64,000 nucleotides of DNA from positions 248,001-312,000 of the forward strand of contig NZ_JABRXF010000002.1 in NCBI RefSeq assembly GCF_013266695.1. The letters run 5' to 3'. The number at the start of each line of letters is the position of its first letter. Within the stretch, counting starts at the first letter, position 1. The position numbers were made by a program, and so were the translations under genes. This DNA is from Hongsoonwoonella zoysiae. Lineage in GTDB: Bacteria; Pseudomonadota; Alphaproteobacteria; Rhizobiales; Stappiaceae. Below, one piece after another: positions 53,200 through 61,706 of this stretch. Under the pieces are notes generated by a model. It was not told the origin of the DNA. It did not search any database and saw nothing but the letters and a program-made list of their open reading frames with translations.

Positions 53200-53859
53200 T
53201 TAGCGAATCGACAGCGTTCTGTTGTGAAATTCTATCGCTTCTTCAATGTTTTCGAAAAACGTCAATTTTCCGTCTTCGAGCACCAGTGCCCTGTCGCAAT
53301 AGTTTCGGATTGCGCTTGTCTGGTGCGATACCATGATGACGTCGGAATTGGATAGCTTATCAGTGAAGACTTCCTGACATTTTCGTTTGAAGTTGACGTC
53401 TCCAACGGCAAGCGTTTCGTCGATCAGATAATAGTCGAATTGAATTCCCATGCTGATACCGAATGCCAGGCGCGCCTTCATGCCGGAGGAATAGCCGCTC
53501 ACCGGCTTGCGAAACTGATCGCCAAGTTCGGCGAATTCCTCAACGTATTCGGTCAGTTCTTCGGTATCTACTCCATAGATGCGTGCAACGAAACGCACAT
53601 TCTGCTCGCCCGTTAAAGAGCCGGCGAAACTTCCGGCAAATCCCAAAGGCCATGAAACCTTGGCTTCGCGCCGCACGCGTCCCTTGTCGGGCTGAATAAT
53701 TCCGGCAATGAGACGCAGGAGGGTCGATTTTCCCGCGCCGTTGCGGCCGAGAAGGCCTATGCTTTGTCCCCGCTCGATGGTGTAGGAGACGTCGCGCACC
53801 ACATAGTGTGTGGTACGTCCCGACTTGAATCCCTTTGTGACACGCTCAAGGCGGATCAT
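53200..53859 (-). CDS. kpsT: Capsule ABC exporter ATPase
   Basis: ABC ATPase of the KpsT/Wzt type without the C-terminal carbohydrate-binding domain. Walker A is GRNGAGKST at 38-46, the signature PVSGYSSGMKARLAFGISM and Walker B FDYYLIDETLAVGD are complete; 219 residues. It overlaps kpsM by four bases. Confidence 0.94.
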   Translation of the reverse strand: MIRLERVTKGFKSGRTTHYVVRDVSYTIERGQSIGLLGRNGAGKSTLLRLIAGIIQPDKGRVRREAKVSWPLGFAGSFAGSLTGEQNVRFVARIYGVDTEELTEYVEEFAELGDQFRKPVSGYSSGMKARLAFGISMGIQFDYYLIDETLAVGDVNFKRKCQEVFTDKLSNSDVIMVSHQTSAIRNYCDRALVLEDGKLTFFENIEEAIEFHNRTLSIR

Positions 53860-54632
53860 GCAACTTCCCGAAGCTTTGCTTTAAAGGCCGATGTTATCAG
53901 CAGACCGGTGAAAAGCGCTGCGATCGCGATTCCGATTAGCCAGGCTTCATCCACGAACGCGGCACGATAAGATGGATAAATTCCGCGCCTGAACCAACCG
54001 ATAATATGCGAAACCGGATTCCAGAGAAGATAGTCCTGGTAGGGATGTGGAATTGATTCCGGTAAGAAAAACACTCCTGAGACAATAAAGAGTGGGCGGT
54101 TTATTATATTGAATACCTGTTGATATACTTCGCTCATCCGAAAGAGGACCGAATTCAGCATGCCAATACCAACGCCCAAGGTGATAGCGACGAGGCTGGC
54201 TGTAATGAGGGACTGGAAGTCGAGCGAATGCAGGGGCGTGATGAAAACCGCGATTCCCGAAAAAATCAGGACGCATACAGCCAACTGCGTCCCGCCTTGC
54301 AGTGCCGCCCGCGCAACGAACGTATCGAAAGGCGAGACTATCGGATAATTTAGAAGAGCCCGATTGGATTTCGCGGCCTGACTGACCTGATCCGTCATCG
54401 ACCGGTAAATCCAAAAAGCCATATAGCCGCTTGCATAAAACAGGACGAAACTCCTGCCAATCGGAGGAGAATGGGCAATCGCGGAAAATACGATTGACAT
54501 CAAGGCAATGAAGGCGACCGGATCGACGATCGCCCATATATAACCGCCGATCTTGTTACCATAACGTGTCGTCATCTCGCGGATAACGAGAGCGGCGATG
54601 ACCCGGAAATGTGTTCGCAGCGCGGCGCTCAT
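53856..54632 (-). CDS. kpsM: Capsule ABC exporter permease
   Basis: ABC-2 type permease with six predicted membrane spans (for instance IWAIVDPVAFIALMSIVFSAIA, SLVAITLGVGIGMLNSVLF, LIGIAIAALFTGLLIT). The conserved Ile/Met loop, LYASGYMAFWIYRSMTDQV, fits KpsM/Wzm proteins. The ATG at 54632 (MSAALRTHFRVIAALVIREM) gives 258 residues; an upstream ATG at 54707 would add 25. First gene of the leftward operon kpsM-kpsT-kpsE-kpsC-like. Confidence 0.92.
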   Translation of the reverse strand: MSAALRTHFRVIAALVIREMTTRYGNKIGGYIWAIVDPVAFIALMSIVFSAIAHSPPIGRSFVLFYASGYMAFWIYRSMTDQVSQAAKSNRALLNYPIVSPFDTFVARAALQGGTQLAVCVLIFSGIAVFITPLHSLDFQSLITASLVAITLGVGIGMLNSVLFRMSEVYQQVFNIINRPLFIVSGVFFLPESIPHPYQDYLLWNPVSHIIGWFRRGIYPSYRAAFVDEAWLIGIAIAALFTGLLITSAFKAKLREVA

Positions 54633-54746
54633 AAGCCTTGATGTATCAGATACGAAAAAGATTCGCTTCTGATACCCAATTACGGCGAACGAAAATAGGG
54701 TGCCCACGCAACACGTCGCTATTAATGTCGAGTGCGGGTGGTGGGG

Positions 54747-55067
54747 TCAGGCCCGTTCCAGCGATGTCACAACGCCGTCTTCGCCGATCGCGCAGGTCGC
54801 CTGCTGGCCGTCCATGGAAAGATCCACGAGATACCCGCCATCGCCGCCCGGTCTTGAGGACACGGGCAGGATCTTGTCGCTTGAGACGTCAAAACGCGTT
54901 GCCGCTTCCGAAGCGCAGGTGAGCTGAAGTGCTGCCGGTGCGGTCGCCTCCGATGTGCGCACGACCGGGCTCGTTGGTGTGGAAGAATTGCTGGTGGAAC
55001 AACCTGCGAGAGCCACCGGAAATCCAAGTGCGAAAAAGAATGCGGCATGGGGCTTCAACGAGTTCAT
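54747..55067 (-). CDS. Hypothetical lipoprotein
   Basis: The lipobox VALAGC places the lipidated Cys at residue 23. The 84-residue mature part has two cysteines (LTCASEA and ATCAIGE) and a Ser/Thr-rich linker after the lipid anchor. Function unknown. It follows the L,D-transpeptidase gene by 49 bases on the same strand and may be cotranscribed. Confidence 0.7.
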   Translation of the reverse strand: MNSLKPHAAFFFALGFPVALAGCSTSNSSTPTSPVVRTSEATAPAALQLTCASEAATRFDVSSDKILPVSSRPGGDGGYLVDLSMDGQQATCAIGEDGVVTSLERA

Positions 55068-55116
55068 CGGGCCGGGGTCCTCTGGTGGTTGACTGGATTG
55101 TCGTGGAAGGCCGGTC

Positions 55117-55827
55117 TTAAACGCCGCGATAAAGTGCGGCTCCCTGCATCAAGACGATCACCTTTGCGCCGATCTCGACACGGTTATAAAGGTCGGTGAC
55201 GTCATCGTTGTTCATGCGTATGCAGCCTGACGAGATGTTGAGGCCGATCGACCAGGGCTGGTTCGTGCCGTGGATGCGGTAGATCGTGTCCTGATTGCCC
55301 TCGTAGAGGTAAAGCGCCCTGGCGCCGAGTGGATTTTCCGGCCCACCCGGCATGCCATCCTTGTATTGGGCGGCCTTGGGATCGCGCTCGATCATTTCCG
55401 CCGGTGGCGTCCACGTAGGCCATTCCTGCTTCCGCCCGACCTTGACAATGCCGGCCCAGCCGAAGCCGTCCTTGCCCACGCCGATGCCGTATCGGATCGC
55501 CTGGAAATCCGGCAGTACATAGTAGAGGAAGTGTTTGTCGCCATCGATGATAATGGTGCCGGGTTTTTCCGCGGTCCTGAAATCCACGATCCGGCGCTGG
55601 AATTCTTCCGGGGCCTGACCGTGGGCGCGGTAGTATTTAACCGCCTGGCGCGGATCGTAGGTGACCCATGTGCGCGTCGCGGGATCGAATATCTGCGTTT
55701 CCAGCGCCTGCGCGAGTGCCGCACACGCGCAAAAGACAGCGATCAACGCCACGACCGGCGAGCGAAGCGGAAGCTTTTGCCGGGGGATGAGGATATTTAG
55801 TCTCGACGCGATACTTTGAGCACTCAC
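55117..55827 (-). CDS. L,D-transpeptidase translationally coupled to a binding-protein gene
   Basis: The true start is the GTG at 55827, in a 4-base GTGA overlap with the stop of the upstream gene; a longer open frame to 56064 lies inside that gene. This gives 236 residues with an N-terminal anchor or signal (VVALIAVFCACAALAQA), a YkuD domain (GTIIIDGDKHFLYYVLPDFQAIRYGIGVGKDGFGWAG) and the active site HGTNQPWSIGLNISSGCIRMNNDDV. It resembles the pilus-linked enzyme at 29150 in the domain core. Confidence 0.88.
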   Translation of the reverse strand: MSAQSIASRLNILIPRQKLPLRSPVVALIAVFCACAALAQALETQIFDPATRTWVTYDPRQAVKYYRAHGQAPEEFQRRIVDFRTAEKPGTIIIDGDKHFLYYVLPDFQAIRYGIGVGKDGFGWAGIVKVGRKQEWPTWTPPAEMIERDPKAAQYKDGMPGGPENPLGARALYLYEGNQDTIYRIHGTNQPWSIGLNISSGCIRMNNDDVTDLYNRVEIGAKVIVLMQGAALYRGV

Positions 55828-56786
55828 TTCATCCACTCCTCGATACGATCGCCGTTTGCCTCGATCCATGATTGCGCAACGTCTTGCGGAGATTTTCCTT
55901 CGACGACGACCGCGTAGCTCATCGCGGTCGTGTCTGACGGCTCGAAGGAAATCCGGTTCAGAAATTTGGCCACCCCGGGCATGTCCCTTTCGAGATGCGC
56001 CGCGTAGCCGATATGGAAATGTGATCCGTCCCAAGCGGTATCCGCTCTGGATTTTTCCAGCCACTGCGGATCGTCCGCGCGCTTGACGATGTTCCAGCGC
56101 GCGGCGTCGTAGGCGGGCTCTTCCAGCTTCACGATGTCATGAAGCTCAAAGACGTGATGCGGCCCGTAGCAATAGAAGACGACCGGACGGCCGGTGGCAA
56201 CTGCCGCGTCGACCGCAGCCATCGCCACGTCCTCCGGCATTTCCAGCAAGTTCATGGTCCGGTGGTAGCCGTAGCTGTGGGCCCGGATCATTTCGATCTC
56301 CGTGGATGACCACGTCTTCGCACCAATCCAGATTTCGCCCTTGCCGTCGCCGTCGCTATCGAATTTGACGGCGATGTCCGGGTTGGTAAGGTCGGCAACG
56401 GCCTTGATACCCGTATCGGCCGCCGTGGATTTTGTGACGCAAATATTTTGCGTCGCGTTCACGCCGTTCGGGCTGAGCCGCAACGAGCCTTCATTCCCGC
56501 TCATTCGCTCTACGATCTGGGAGAGGTTGGGCAGCCAGATTTCGGGATGAACGTCAATATCGCCGGAGCCGATCTCGCCGAGGATGGTCAGTGTTCCTTG
56601 TTCCTGAAGGTCCGTTTCGATACCGAGCGTGTCCCTGACGGACATGGCGATGATGTTGGCGGTTACCTTGGCCGAAGGCCAGGCGGGGACGCCAATGACC
56701 AGTTTTTCGGCTTGTGCGGATGGAGAAAATGCCAGAAAACAAGAAAAAACAGTCGCTTGCACAGCGGTACTTAAGATTGATTTCAT
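55824..56786 (-). CDS. Orphan glycine betaine/proline-type substrate-binding protein (OpuAC/ProX)
   Basis: A signal peptide (MKSILSTAVQATVFSCFLAF..AQA) and an OpuAC fold: EKLVIGVPAWPSAKVTANIIAMSV, LGIETDLQEQGTLTILGEIGSGDIDVHPEIWLPN and, later, VVFYCYGPHHVFELHDIV. The aromatic residues that cage quaternary amines (Trp in PAWPS, Trp in PEIWLPN, Tyr-Gly-Pro-His) are visible. No permease or ATPase gene is near. The ATG at 56786 is preferred to 56828. It overlaps the L,D-transpeptidase gene. Confidence 0.86.
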   Translation of the reverse strand: MKSILSTAVQATVFSCFLAFSPSAQAEKLVIGVPAWPSAKVTANIIAMSVRDTLGIETDLQEQGTLTILGEIGSGDIDVHPEIWLPNLSQIVERMSGNEGSLRLSPNGVNATQNICVTKSTAADTGIKAVADLTNPDIAVKFDSDGDGKGEIWIGAKTWSSTEIEMIRAHSYGYHRTMNLLEMPEDVAMAAVDAAVATGRPVVFYCYGPHHVFELHDIVKLEEPAYDAARWNIVKRADDPQWLEKSRADTAWDGSHFHIGYAAHLERDMPGVAKFLNRISFEPSDTTAMSYAVVVEGKSPQDVAQSWIEANGDRIEEWMK

Positions 56787-56997
56787 AGTTTTCGAAGCCT
56801 TATCCAGCGTTTTGTGAAAAACAAACACGGAGTTTCCATTTCATACGCTACGGGAGATAATATCGATTACATTTCGCATTATTAATGCTGATCATGGCGA
56901 AAATGCTCGTAGATTGTTCACCTGATGGTGTCTTGCCCGGCAGGTGGTCTTCTTTCGGCGTCAGGAGGAAGCCGGAGCACAAAAACAGGGGAGGGCC

Positions 56998-58635
56998 GTG
57001 CGGAAGTACCGATTGACGAAAAGGAACGTTTGCCGGTTGGCCGGCATGGCCTTTACGGCACTACTCGCGATACTGGTCATCGCGCCGGCCGCCTGGGCGA
57101 TGGAAAGCGGTTCGCAGTTTTTGCGCCTGGGGATAGATGCCGCCGACCTTGGCACGGGGGACCCGCATCGTGCGGCTTCGCGTAACGACCGTGCGGTTGT
57201 CGATATGATCTTCAACGGGCTGTTGCGTTACAGGCCCGGCGAGGCACCGCAAATCGAGCCGGATATCGCGACATCCATTCCAGTGCCGAAGATTGCCGGT
57301 GGTAAGCAGGTCTGGCGCTTCGAATTGCGCCGGGACGTCATGTGCCATCCCGGCCCTCAGACGGAAGGATACCGGCTCACGGCTGACGACGTCGTTTTTT
57401 CGCTGCGGCGGGCGGCCGATCCCGATGTTTCGTCCTATGCGGGCGATTATGAAGGCATGACGGTAACAAAGGTCGATGATTTCACCGTCGATGTAACATT
57501 CGATACGCCGCTTTCTTCCATATTGTTCTTTCCGAAGGTCGCGGACTATGCCGGTGGTTTCATCGTCTGCAAGCAGGCGGTGGAATCCCTTGGGGATCAT
57601 GGCTTTGCGACGCATCCCGTCGGAACCGGGCCTTTCGTCTTCAATGGCCGGGTCGCGGGCGAGCGTATAATGCTTGCGGCGAACGAGCGCTATTTTCGCG
57701 AGCGGCCGCTGCTTGACGGAGTGGAAGTCCGCTATCTCCCGAAATTCGAGGAGCGTGACCGGCTGCTGCGGGACGGCGAACTCGATGTGATCTTCGGCTC
57801 GGAAAAGCCCGACTGGTTTTCCGCGATTTCAAATCACGGGCCGATCACGGTGGATGTCTTCGGCGTCGGTCAGGTCATCACGATGCATTTCAATTTGGGT
57901 CGGCCTCCGCTTGACGATATTCGCGTGCGCAAGGCGCTGGCACATGCGGTCGATCGCGATGTTTTCCGCGCCCTTTTCGCCGAAGGCGTTGTCGAGAACG
58001 TTTATTCGCCGGTGCCTGTGGAATTCCTTCCAGGTGGATTGTCGCGGGAAGAAGTCGCCGGACTTCGGCTTGACTATCCTCATGATCCGGAAAAGGCGCG
58101 AGGCCTGCTTGCTGAAGCCGGATACGAGGATGGCTTCAAGCTCAAACTCGCGACGTCGGAGCGTGGCCACTACCTCGCCAATTACGAGAGCCTGCGCGAC
58201 CAGTTGGCGGCAGTCGGCGTCGATATCGAGCTTGAGGTCGTGGAGCACCGGGAGATGCATCGGCGCATCCGGGAGGATGAGAACGCAATCGTCATCTATG
58301 TGGCGTGGCGTCCGAATGCGGATGTGTTTCTCACCCGGTTCTTTCATTCGGATTCGACTGTCGTGACCGGCGAAAGCCCCGATACGAACTTTTCGCATTA
58401 TGACGGGATCGACCGGCTGATCGAGACCGCGCGAAGCACCCGCGATCCAGCCGCACAGGTGCGTATCTGGAAGCAGGCGCAGGTGAAGCTCCTGTCCGAT
58501 GCCGCGGCCTACCCGCTGCACTACGTGAACCTTGTCTATGCCCGGCGCAAGAATGTCGACTATGGCCATCCGCTGAAGGCGGCATTGGCGCTTTATCCGC
58601 AGTTCACCGAAACGACCCGGTTCAAGGACCGATAA
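56998..58635 (+). CDS. ABC-type peptide/opine substrate-binding protein (SBP_bac_5)
   Basis: Extracytoplasmic solute-binding protein of family 5. The GTG at 56998 with GGGGAGGG just upstream gives a signal peptide (FTALLAILVIAPAAWA); the frame is open to 56944. Motifs are LRLGIDAADLGTGDPHRAASRNDRAVVDMIFNGLLRY, GYRLTADDVVFSLRRAADP, THPVGTGPFVFNG and FNLGRPPLDDIRVRKALAHAVDRDVF. About 545 residues. No permease follows; instead a sensory adenylate cyclase gene starts 13 bases later. Confidence 0.88.
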   Translation: MRKYRLTKRNVCRLAGMAFTALLAILVIAPAAWAMESGSQFLRLGIDAADLGTGDPHRAASRNDRAVVDMIFNGLLRYRPGEAPQIEPDIATSIPVPKIAGGKQVWRFELRRDVMCHPGPQTEGYRLTADDVVFSLRRAADPDVSSYAGDYEGMTVTKVDDFTVDVTFDTPLSSILFFPKVADYAGGFIVCKQAVESLGDHGFATHPVGTGPFVFNGRVAGERIMLAANERYFRERPLLDGVEVRYLPKFEERDRLLRDGELDVIFGSEKPDWFSAISNHGPITVDVFGVGQVITMHFNLGRPPLDDIRVRKALAHAVDRDVFRALFAEGVVENVYSPVPVEFLPGGLSREEVAGLRLDYPHDPEKARGLLAEAGYEDGFKLKLATSERGHYLANYESLRDQLAAVGVDIELEVVEHREMHRRIREDENAIVIYVAWRPNADVFLTRFFHSDSTVVTGESPDTNFSHYDGIDRLIETARSTRDPAAQVRIWKQAQVKLLSDAAAYPLHYVNLVYARRKNVDYGHPLKAALALYPQFTETTRFKDR

Positions 58636-58648
58636 GTGCGAGGGCTCC

Positions 58649-61114
58649 ATGAAAATCTCCAGCAAGATTTTATGGGCGACCTTGCCTTTGCTGTTTGCCG
58701 CCTTCGCCACCGCAAGCGGGATCACCTACTACCTGTCGCGCGAGGCGTTGCGTGAAATCGCCGAAGAGTGGCTCGAAACACGCGGGCAGGAAGCTCTGCA
58801 GGCGGCGGAAAGCCAGGCCGAATTTCTCAAGGCTTATTCGCTCGATACGGTGGAGGCCAGCGTGCGCCAGGCGCAAAGCGATGCCGCGGCGATCATGGCG
58901 TCCATAGACATCGGCCAGGAAGGTTTCATCCTTGTCATGGATGGATCGGGGCGGATCGCCCATGCGCCGGACCCCGGCCTCATAGGCGAGGAAGTGGGCG
59001 CGCAGCCCTGGTTCGCGCAGATGGTCTCCCGGGAAAGTGGCCGGATCAGCTACAGTTTCGGCGGGCGGAGATATCTGGGCAGCTTCCATTACTTCGAACC
59101 GTGGCAATGGTATGTCGTCGCGACAGATCCGGAAAGCGAGGTCTACGGCGCGGTCAACCGACTTGGCACCTACGTCCTGATCCTCGGTATCGCCGGTTCC
59201 GTCATCATTGCTATCGTCCTGATGTCGCTGACGCGGCGCCTGACCGCGCCGCTGGCCGAACTGGTGCAAGGGGCGGAGCGCGTCGGGCGGGGTGAGTTGG
59301 ACACCACGATCCCGGTTCGCACGCGCGATGAGGTCGGGTTGCTGGCGCGCTCCTTCAACGACATGACGGATGAACTGCGCGTGCTTTACAGCCGGTTGGA
59401 GGAGCGGCTGACCACCGTCGTTTCGAATGCCCCGATCATCCTGTTCGCGCTCGATGCGAAAGGGGCGCTCACCCTTCTGGAGGGCAAGGGCCTCGATACG
59501 CTCGGCCTCGATCCGCAAGGGGCGGTCGGTCGCCCCTTGTCCAGTGTATTCGCCAATTCGCCTGAAATCCTGTCGGCGGCCGAAGCCGCGCGGCGTGGTG
59601 GGACAGTCAGTTCGGTTGCAGCACTGCACGATCAGATCTTCGAGGTCTGGTGCGCACCGCATACCGGCCCTCAAGGTGAGGCGAATGGCGTGATCGGCGT
59701 TGCCACGGATGTGACGGAGCGGGTGCTGGCGCAGGAAAAGCTGCGACGGCAGGCGGATTACCTCACAGCCCTCAACGAGACGACACTTGGCATCATCAGC
59801 CGCCTCGACCTTGATGAACTGTTGCAGGCGATCGTCACGCGGGCGGGCGAGATGCTGGATGCGTCCCATGGCTATGTCTATCTGGCCGATGAGACCGAGG
59901 CCGCAATTCGCCGGCGGATCGGGGTTGGCGTCTATGGGGAGACGGTCGGCTACGAGCTGCAGCCCGGGCAGGGGGTGGCTGGAAAGGTATGGGAGGCCGG
60001 GGCCCCGGTTGTCGTCAACGATTACGCCACATGGCCGGACCGGGTTCCGAACCCCAGACACGACGGCTTGATCCGCGCGGTGATCGGCGTTCCCCTGAAA
60101 TCCGGCACGCGGGTCACCGGCGTGCTTGGCATGGCCTATGACACGAATACGGATCGTAATTTCGGCGAGGAGGAAGCCGCTATCCTTTCCCGCTTCGCCG
60201 AACTGGCGTCCATCTCGCTGGAAAATGCCCGGCTTTACGCCTCAGCCCAGGAGGCGCTGCGCCAGGCGGAAGAGGCGAACGAACGCGTGCTGGAACAGAA
60301 CCGGATGCTAGAGTCACTCTCGACCAAGCTTTCCAAATACCTTTCCCCGCAGGTCTATTCGTCAATCTTTACCGGAAGCCAGAGCGTCGAGATTTCCGCC
60401 AAGCGCAAGAAGCTGACGGTTTTTTTCTCCGATATCGCGGGTTTCACCGAGACGGCCGACAAAATGGAATCGGAGGATCTGACCCAGCTTCTGAATCATT
60501 ACCTCACTGAAATGTCGCGAATTGCGCTCGCTCATGGCGCGACGATCGACAAATACGTCGGCGATGCCATCGTGATTTTCTTCGGCGATCCGGAAACGCG
60601 CGGCGTTCGCGAGGATGCGCTGAATTGCGTGAAAATGGCGATCGCCATGCGCGGCCGCATGCGTGAGCTGACCGAGGTGTGGCGCGCCTCTGGAATAGAA
60701 AGTCCGCTCAGGTGCCGGATCGGCATCAACACAGGCTATTGCACGGTTGGAAATTTCGGCAGCGAAGACCGTATGGACTACACCATCATCGGCGGCGGCG
60801 TGAACCTTGCCGCGCGTCTTGAGACCAGCGCCGAGCCAGGTGAAATCCTTATTTCCTATGAAACCTTCGCGCATGTGAAGGACGAAATTCATTGCGAGGA
60901 GCGAGGCCAAATTACCGTCAAGGGACTTGCATATCCGGTCATGACCTATCGTGTTGTCGACAGCTATGAGGTGCTTGGCGCGAAGGCACGCCAACTGCGC
61001 GAGGAAATGCCCAATATGAGGCTCGATCTCGATGCGGGGTCGATGTCCGCCGATCAAAGAGTGCAGGCTGTCGCAATCTTGAAGAAAGCATTGGATGAGC
61101 TGTCTGAGAAGTAG
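58649..61114 (+). CDS. Transmembrane sensory adenylate/guanylate cyclase (class III)
   Basis: Modules in order: membrane span (about 8-27), periplasmic Cache-like sensor (VEASVRQAQSD..FILVMDGSGRIAHAPDPGLIGE), second span (about 173-193), HAMP (RRLTAPLAELVQGAERVGRGELD), PAS-like domain (about 255-370), GAF domain (about 385-540), coiled coil (EALRQAEEANERVLEQNRMLESL) and class III cyclase from about 580. The cyclase shows FFSDIAGFTETADKM and KYVGDAIVIFFGD (metal Asp residues), DYTIIGGGVNLAARLE and a GINTGYCTVGNFG loop. The catalytic set is intact. Cotranscription with the binding protein suggests ligand input through it. Confidence 0.9.
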   Translation: MKISSKILWATLPLLFAAFATASGITYYLSREALREIAEEWLETRGQEALQAAESQAEFLKAYSLDTVEASVRQAQSDAAAIMASIDIGQEGFILVMDGSGRIAHAPDPGLIGEEVGAQPWFAQMVSRESGRISYSFGGRRYLGSFHYFEPWQWYVVATDPESEVYGAVNRLGTYVLILGIAGSVIIAIVLMSLTRRLTAPLAELVQGAERVGRGELDTTIPVRTRDEVGLLARSFNDMTDELRVLYSRLEERLTTVVSNAPIILFALDAKGALTLLEGKGLDTLGLDPQGAVGRPLSSVFANSPEILSAAEAARRGGTVSSVAALHDQIFEVWCAPHTGPQGEANGVIGVATDVTERVLAQEKLRRQADYLTALNETTLGIISRLDLDELLQAIVTRAGEMLDASHGYVYLADETEAAIRRRIGVGVYGETVGYELQPGQGVAGKVWEAGAPVVVNDYATWPDRVPNPRHDGLIRAVIGVPLKSGTRVTGVLGMAYDTNTDRNFGEEEAAILSRFAELASISLENARLYASAQEALRQAEEANERVLEQNRMLESLSTKLSKYLSPQVYSSIFTGSQSVEISAKRKKLTVFFSDIAGFTETADKMESEDLTQLLNHYLTEMSRIALAHGATIDKYVGDAIVIFFGDPETRGVREDALNCVKMAIAMRGRMRELTEVWRASGIESPLRCRIGINTGYCTVGNFGSEDRMDYTIIGGGVNLAARLETSAEPGEILISYETFAHVKDEIHCEERGQITVKGLAYPVMTYRVVDSYEVLGAKARQLREEMPNMRLDLDAGSMSADQRVQAVAILKKALDELSEK

Positions 61115-61350
61115 TTCTTGTCAGCCGGAATTTCTTGAGTGCACCTGAATGCCAACGGATGTACGCCCATCTTTTGGTTTGGCTGAGAAAATAATCTTGA
61201 TGTCATTATATCTTCTACTTAAATTAGAGAGGGTTTTTATTTAGAGTAAGATAGATTTATAGGTAATAATTACAGGGAAATAGAATTTAACTTTACGTAG
61301 AGAAATGTTTGATAGCTTTAAAAGCAGTCGTGTTTCATTGTCGAAGGTAT

Positions 61351-61653
61351 ATGGCCATGGCCGAAGGGGCGAATGCCGGGCTCGAGGCTCGCAAGATTCC
61401 TCGTGCCGATTGCGAAATTGCGGGAAAAATTATCGACGGTGCCCGGGAAATCGACTGCGTGATCGAAAACCTGAGTGTTACCGGCTGCGGAATTCGAACC
61501 GAAAAGCCACTTGAGATTTCCGGCGCGTTCTCGCTGTCGATCCCTCAGTCCGATACCCGGCTTTACTCTGTCATCGTTTGGGCGGAAGGCTGCAAATATG
61601 GGCTGAAGTTCCTGCATCCCAAATCGCAGCAAGAAATCGAACTCGTAGAGTGA
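61351..61653 (+). CDS. PilZ domain protein
   Basis: Small cyclic-di-GMP-binding domain protein: the arginine motif RKIPR near residue 15 (RxxxR) and ENLSVTGCGI (N/DxSxxG) are both present, so binding is likely. About 100 residues; the long frame opens at 61309 but the ATGs at 61351 and 61357 are better placed. There is no output domain. It is followed by a hairpin shared with the converging MetE-like gene. Confidence 0.82.
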   Translation: MAMAEGANAGLEARKIPRADCEIAGKIIDGAREIDCVIENLSVTGCGIRTEKPLEISGAFSLSIPQSDTRLYSVIVWAEGCKYGLKFLHPKSQQEIELVE

Positions 61654-61659
61654 GGTAGG

Positions 61660-61681
61660 GGGCGCGAGATCGCTCGCGCCC
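61660..61681. terminator. Bidirectional terminator hairpin
   Basis: GGGCGCGAG and CTCGCGCCC form a perfect 9-bp stem with an ATCG loop between the convergent PilZ and MetE-like genes. Short T/A-rich bases follow on the plus strand. Confidence 0.6.
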
Positions 61682-61706
61682 TTATCGCTACTGCTGGTGC
61701 CGGCGG

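Noticed and set aside
54738-54755. GGGGTCAGGCCCGTT resembling the end of the inverted-repeat element
   Set aside because: Only a short partial match, at the 3' end of the lipoprotein gene, with no second arm nearby.
55828-56064. N-terminal extension of the second L,D-transpeptidase
   Set aside because: It lies inside the binding-protein gene and is Arg-rich; the GTG at 55827 begins a proper signal segment.
58670-60061. Minus-strand frame of 463 codons inside the cyclase gene
   Set aside because: Antisense to a gene with clear domains; composition is rich in Arg and His as expected from a shadow frame.
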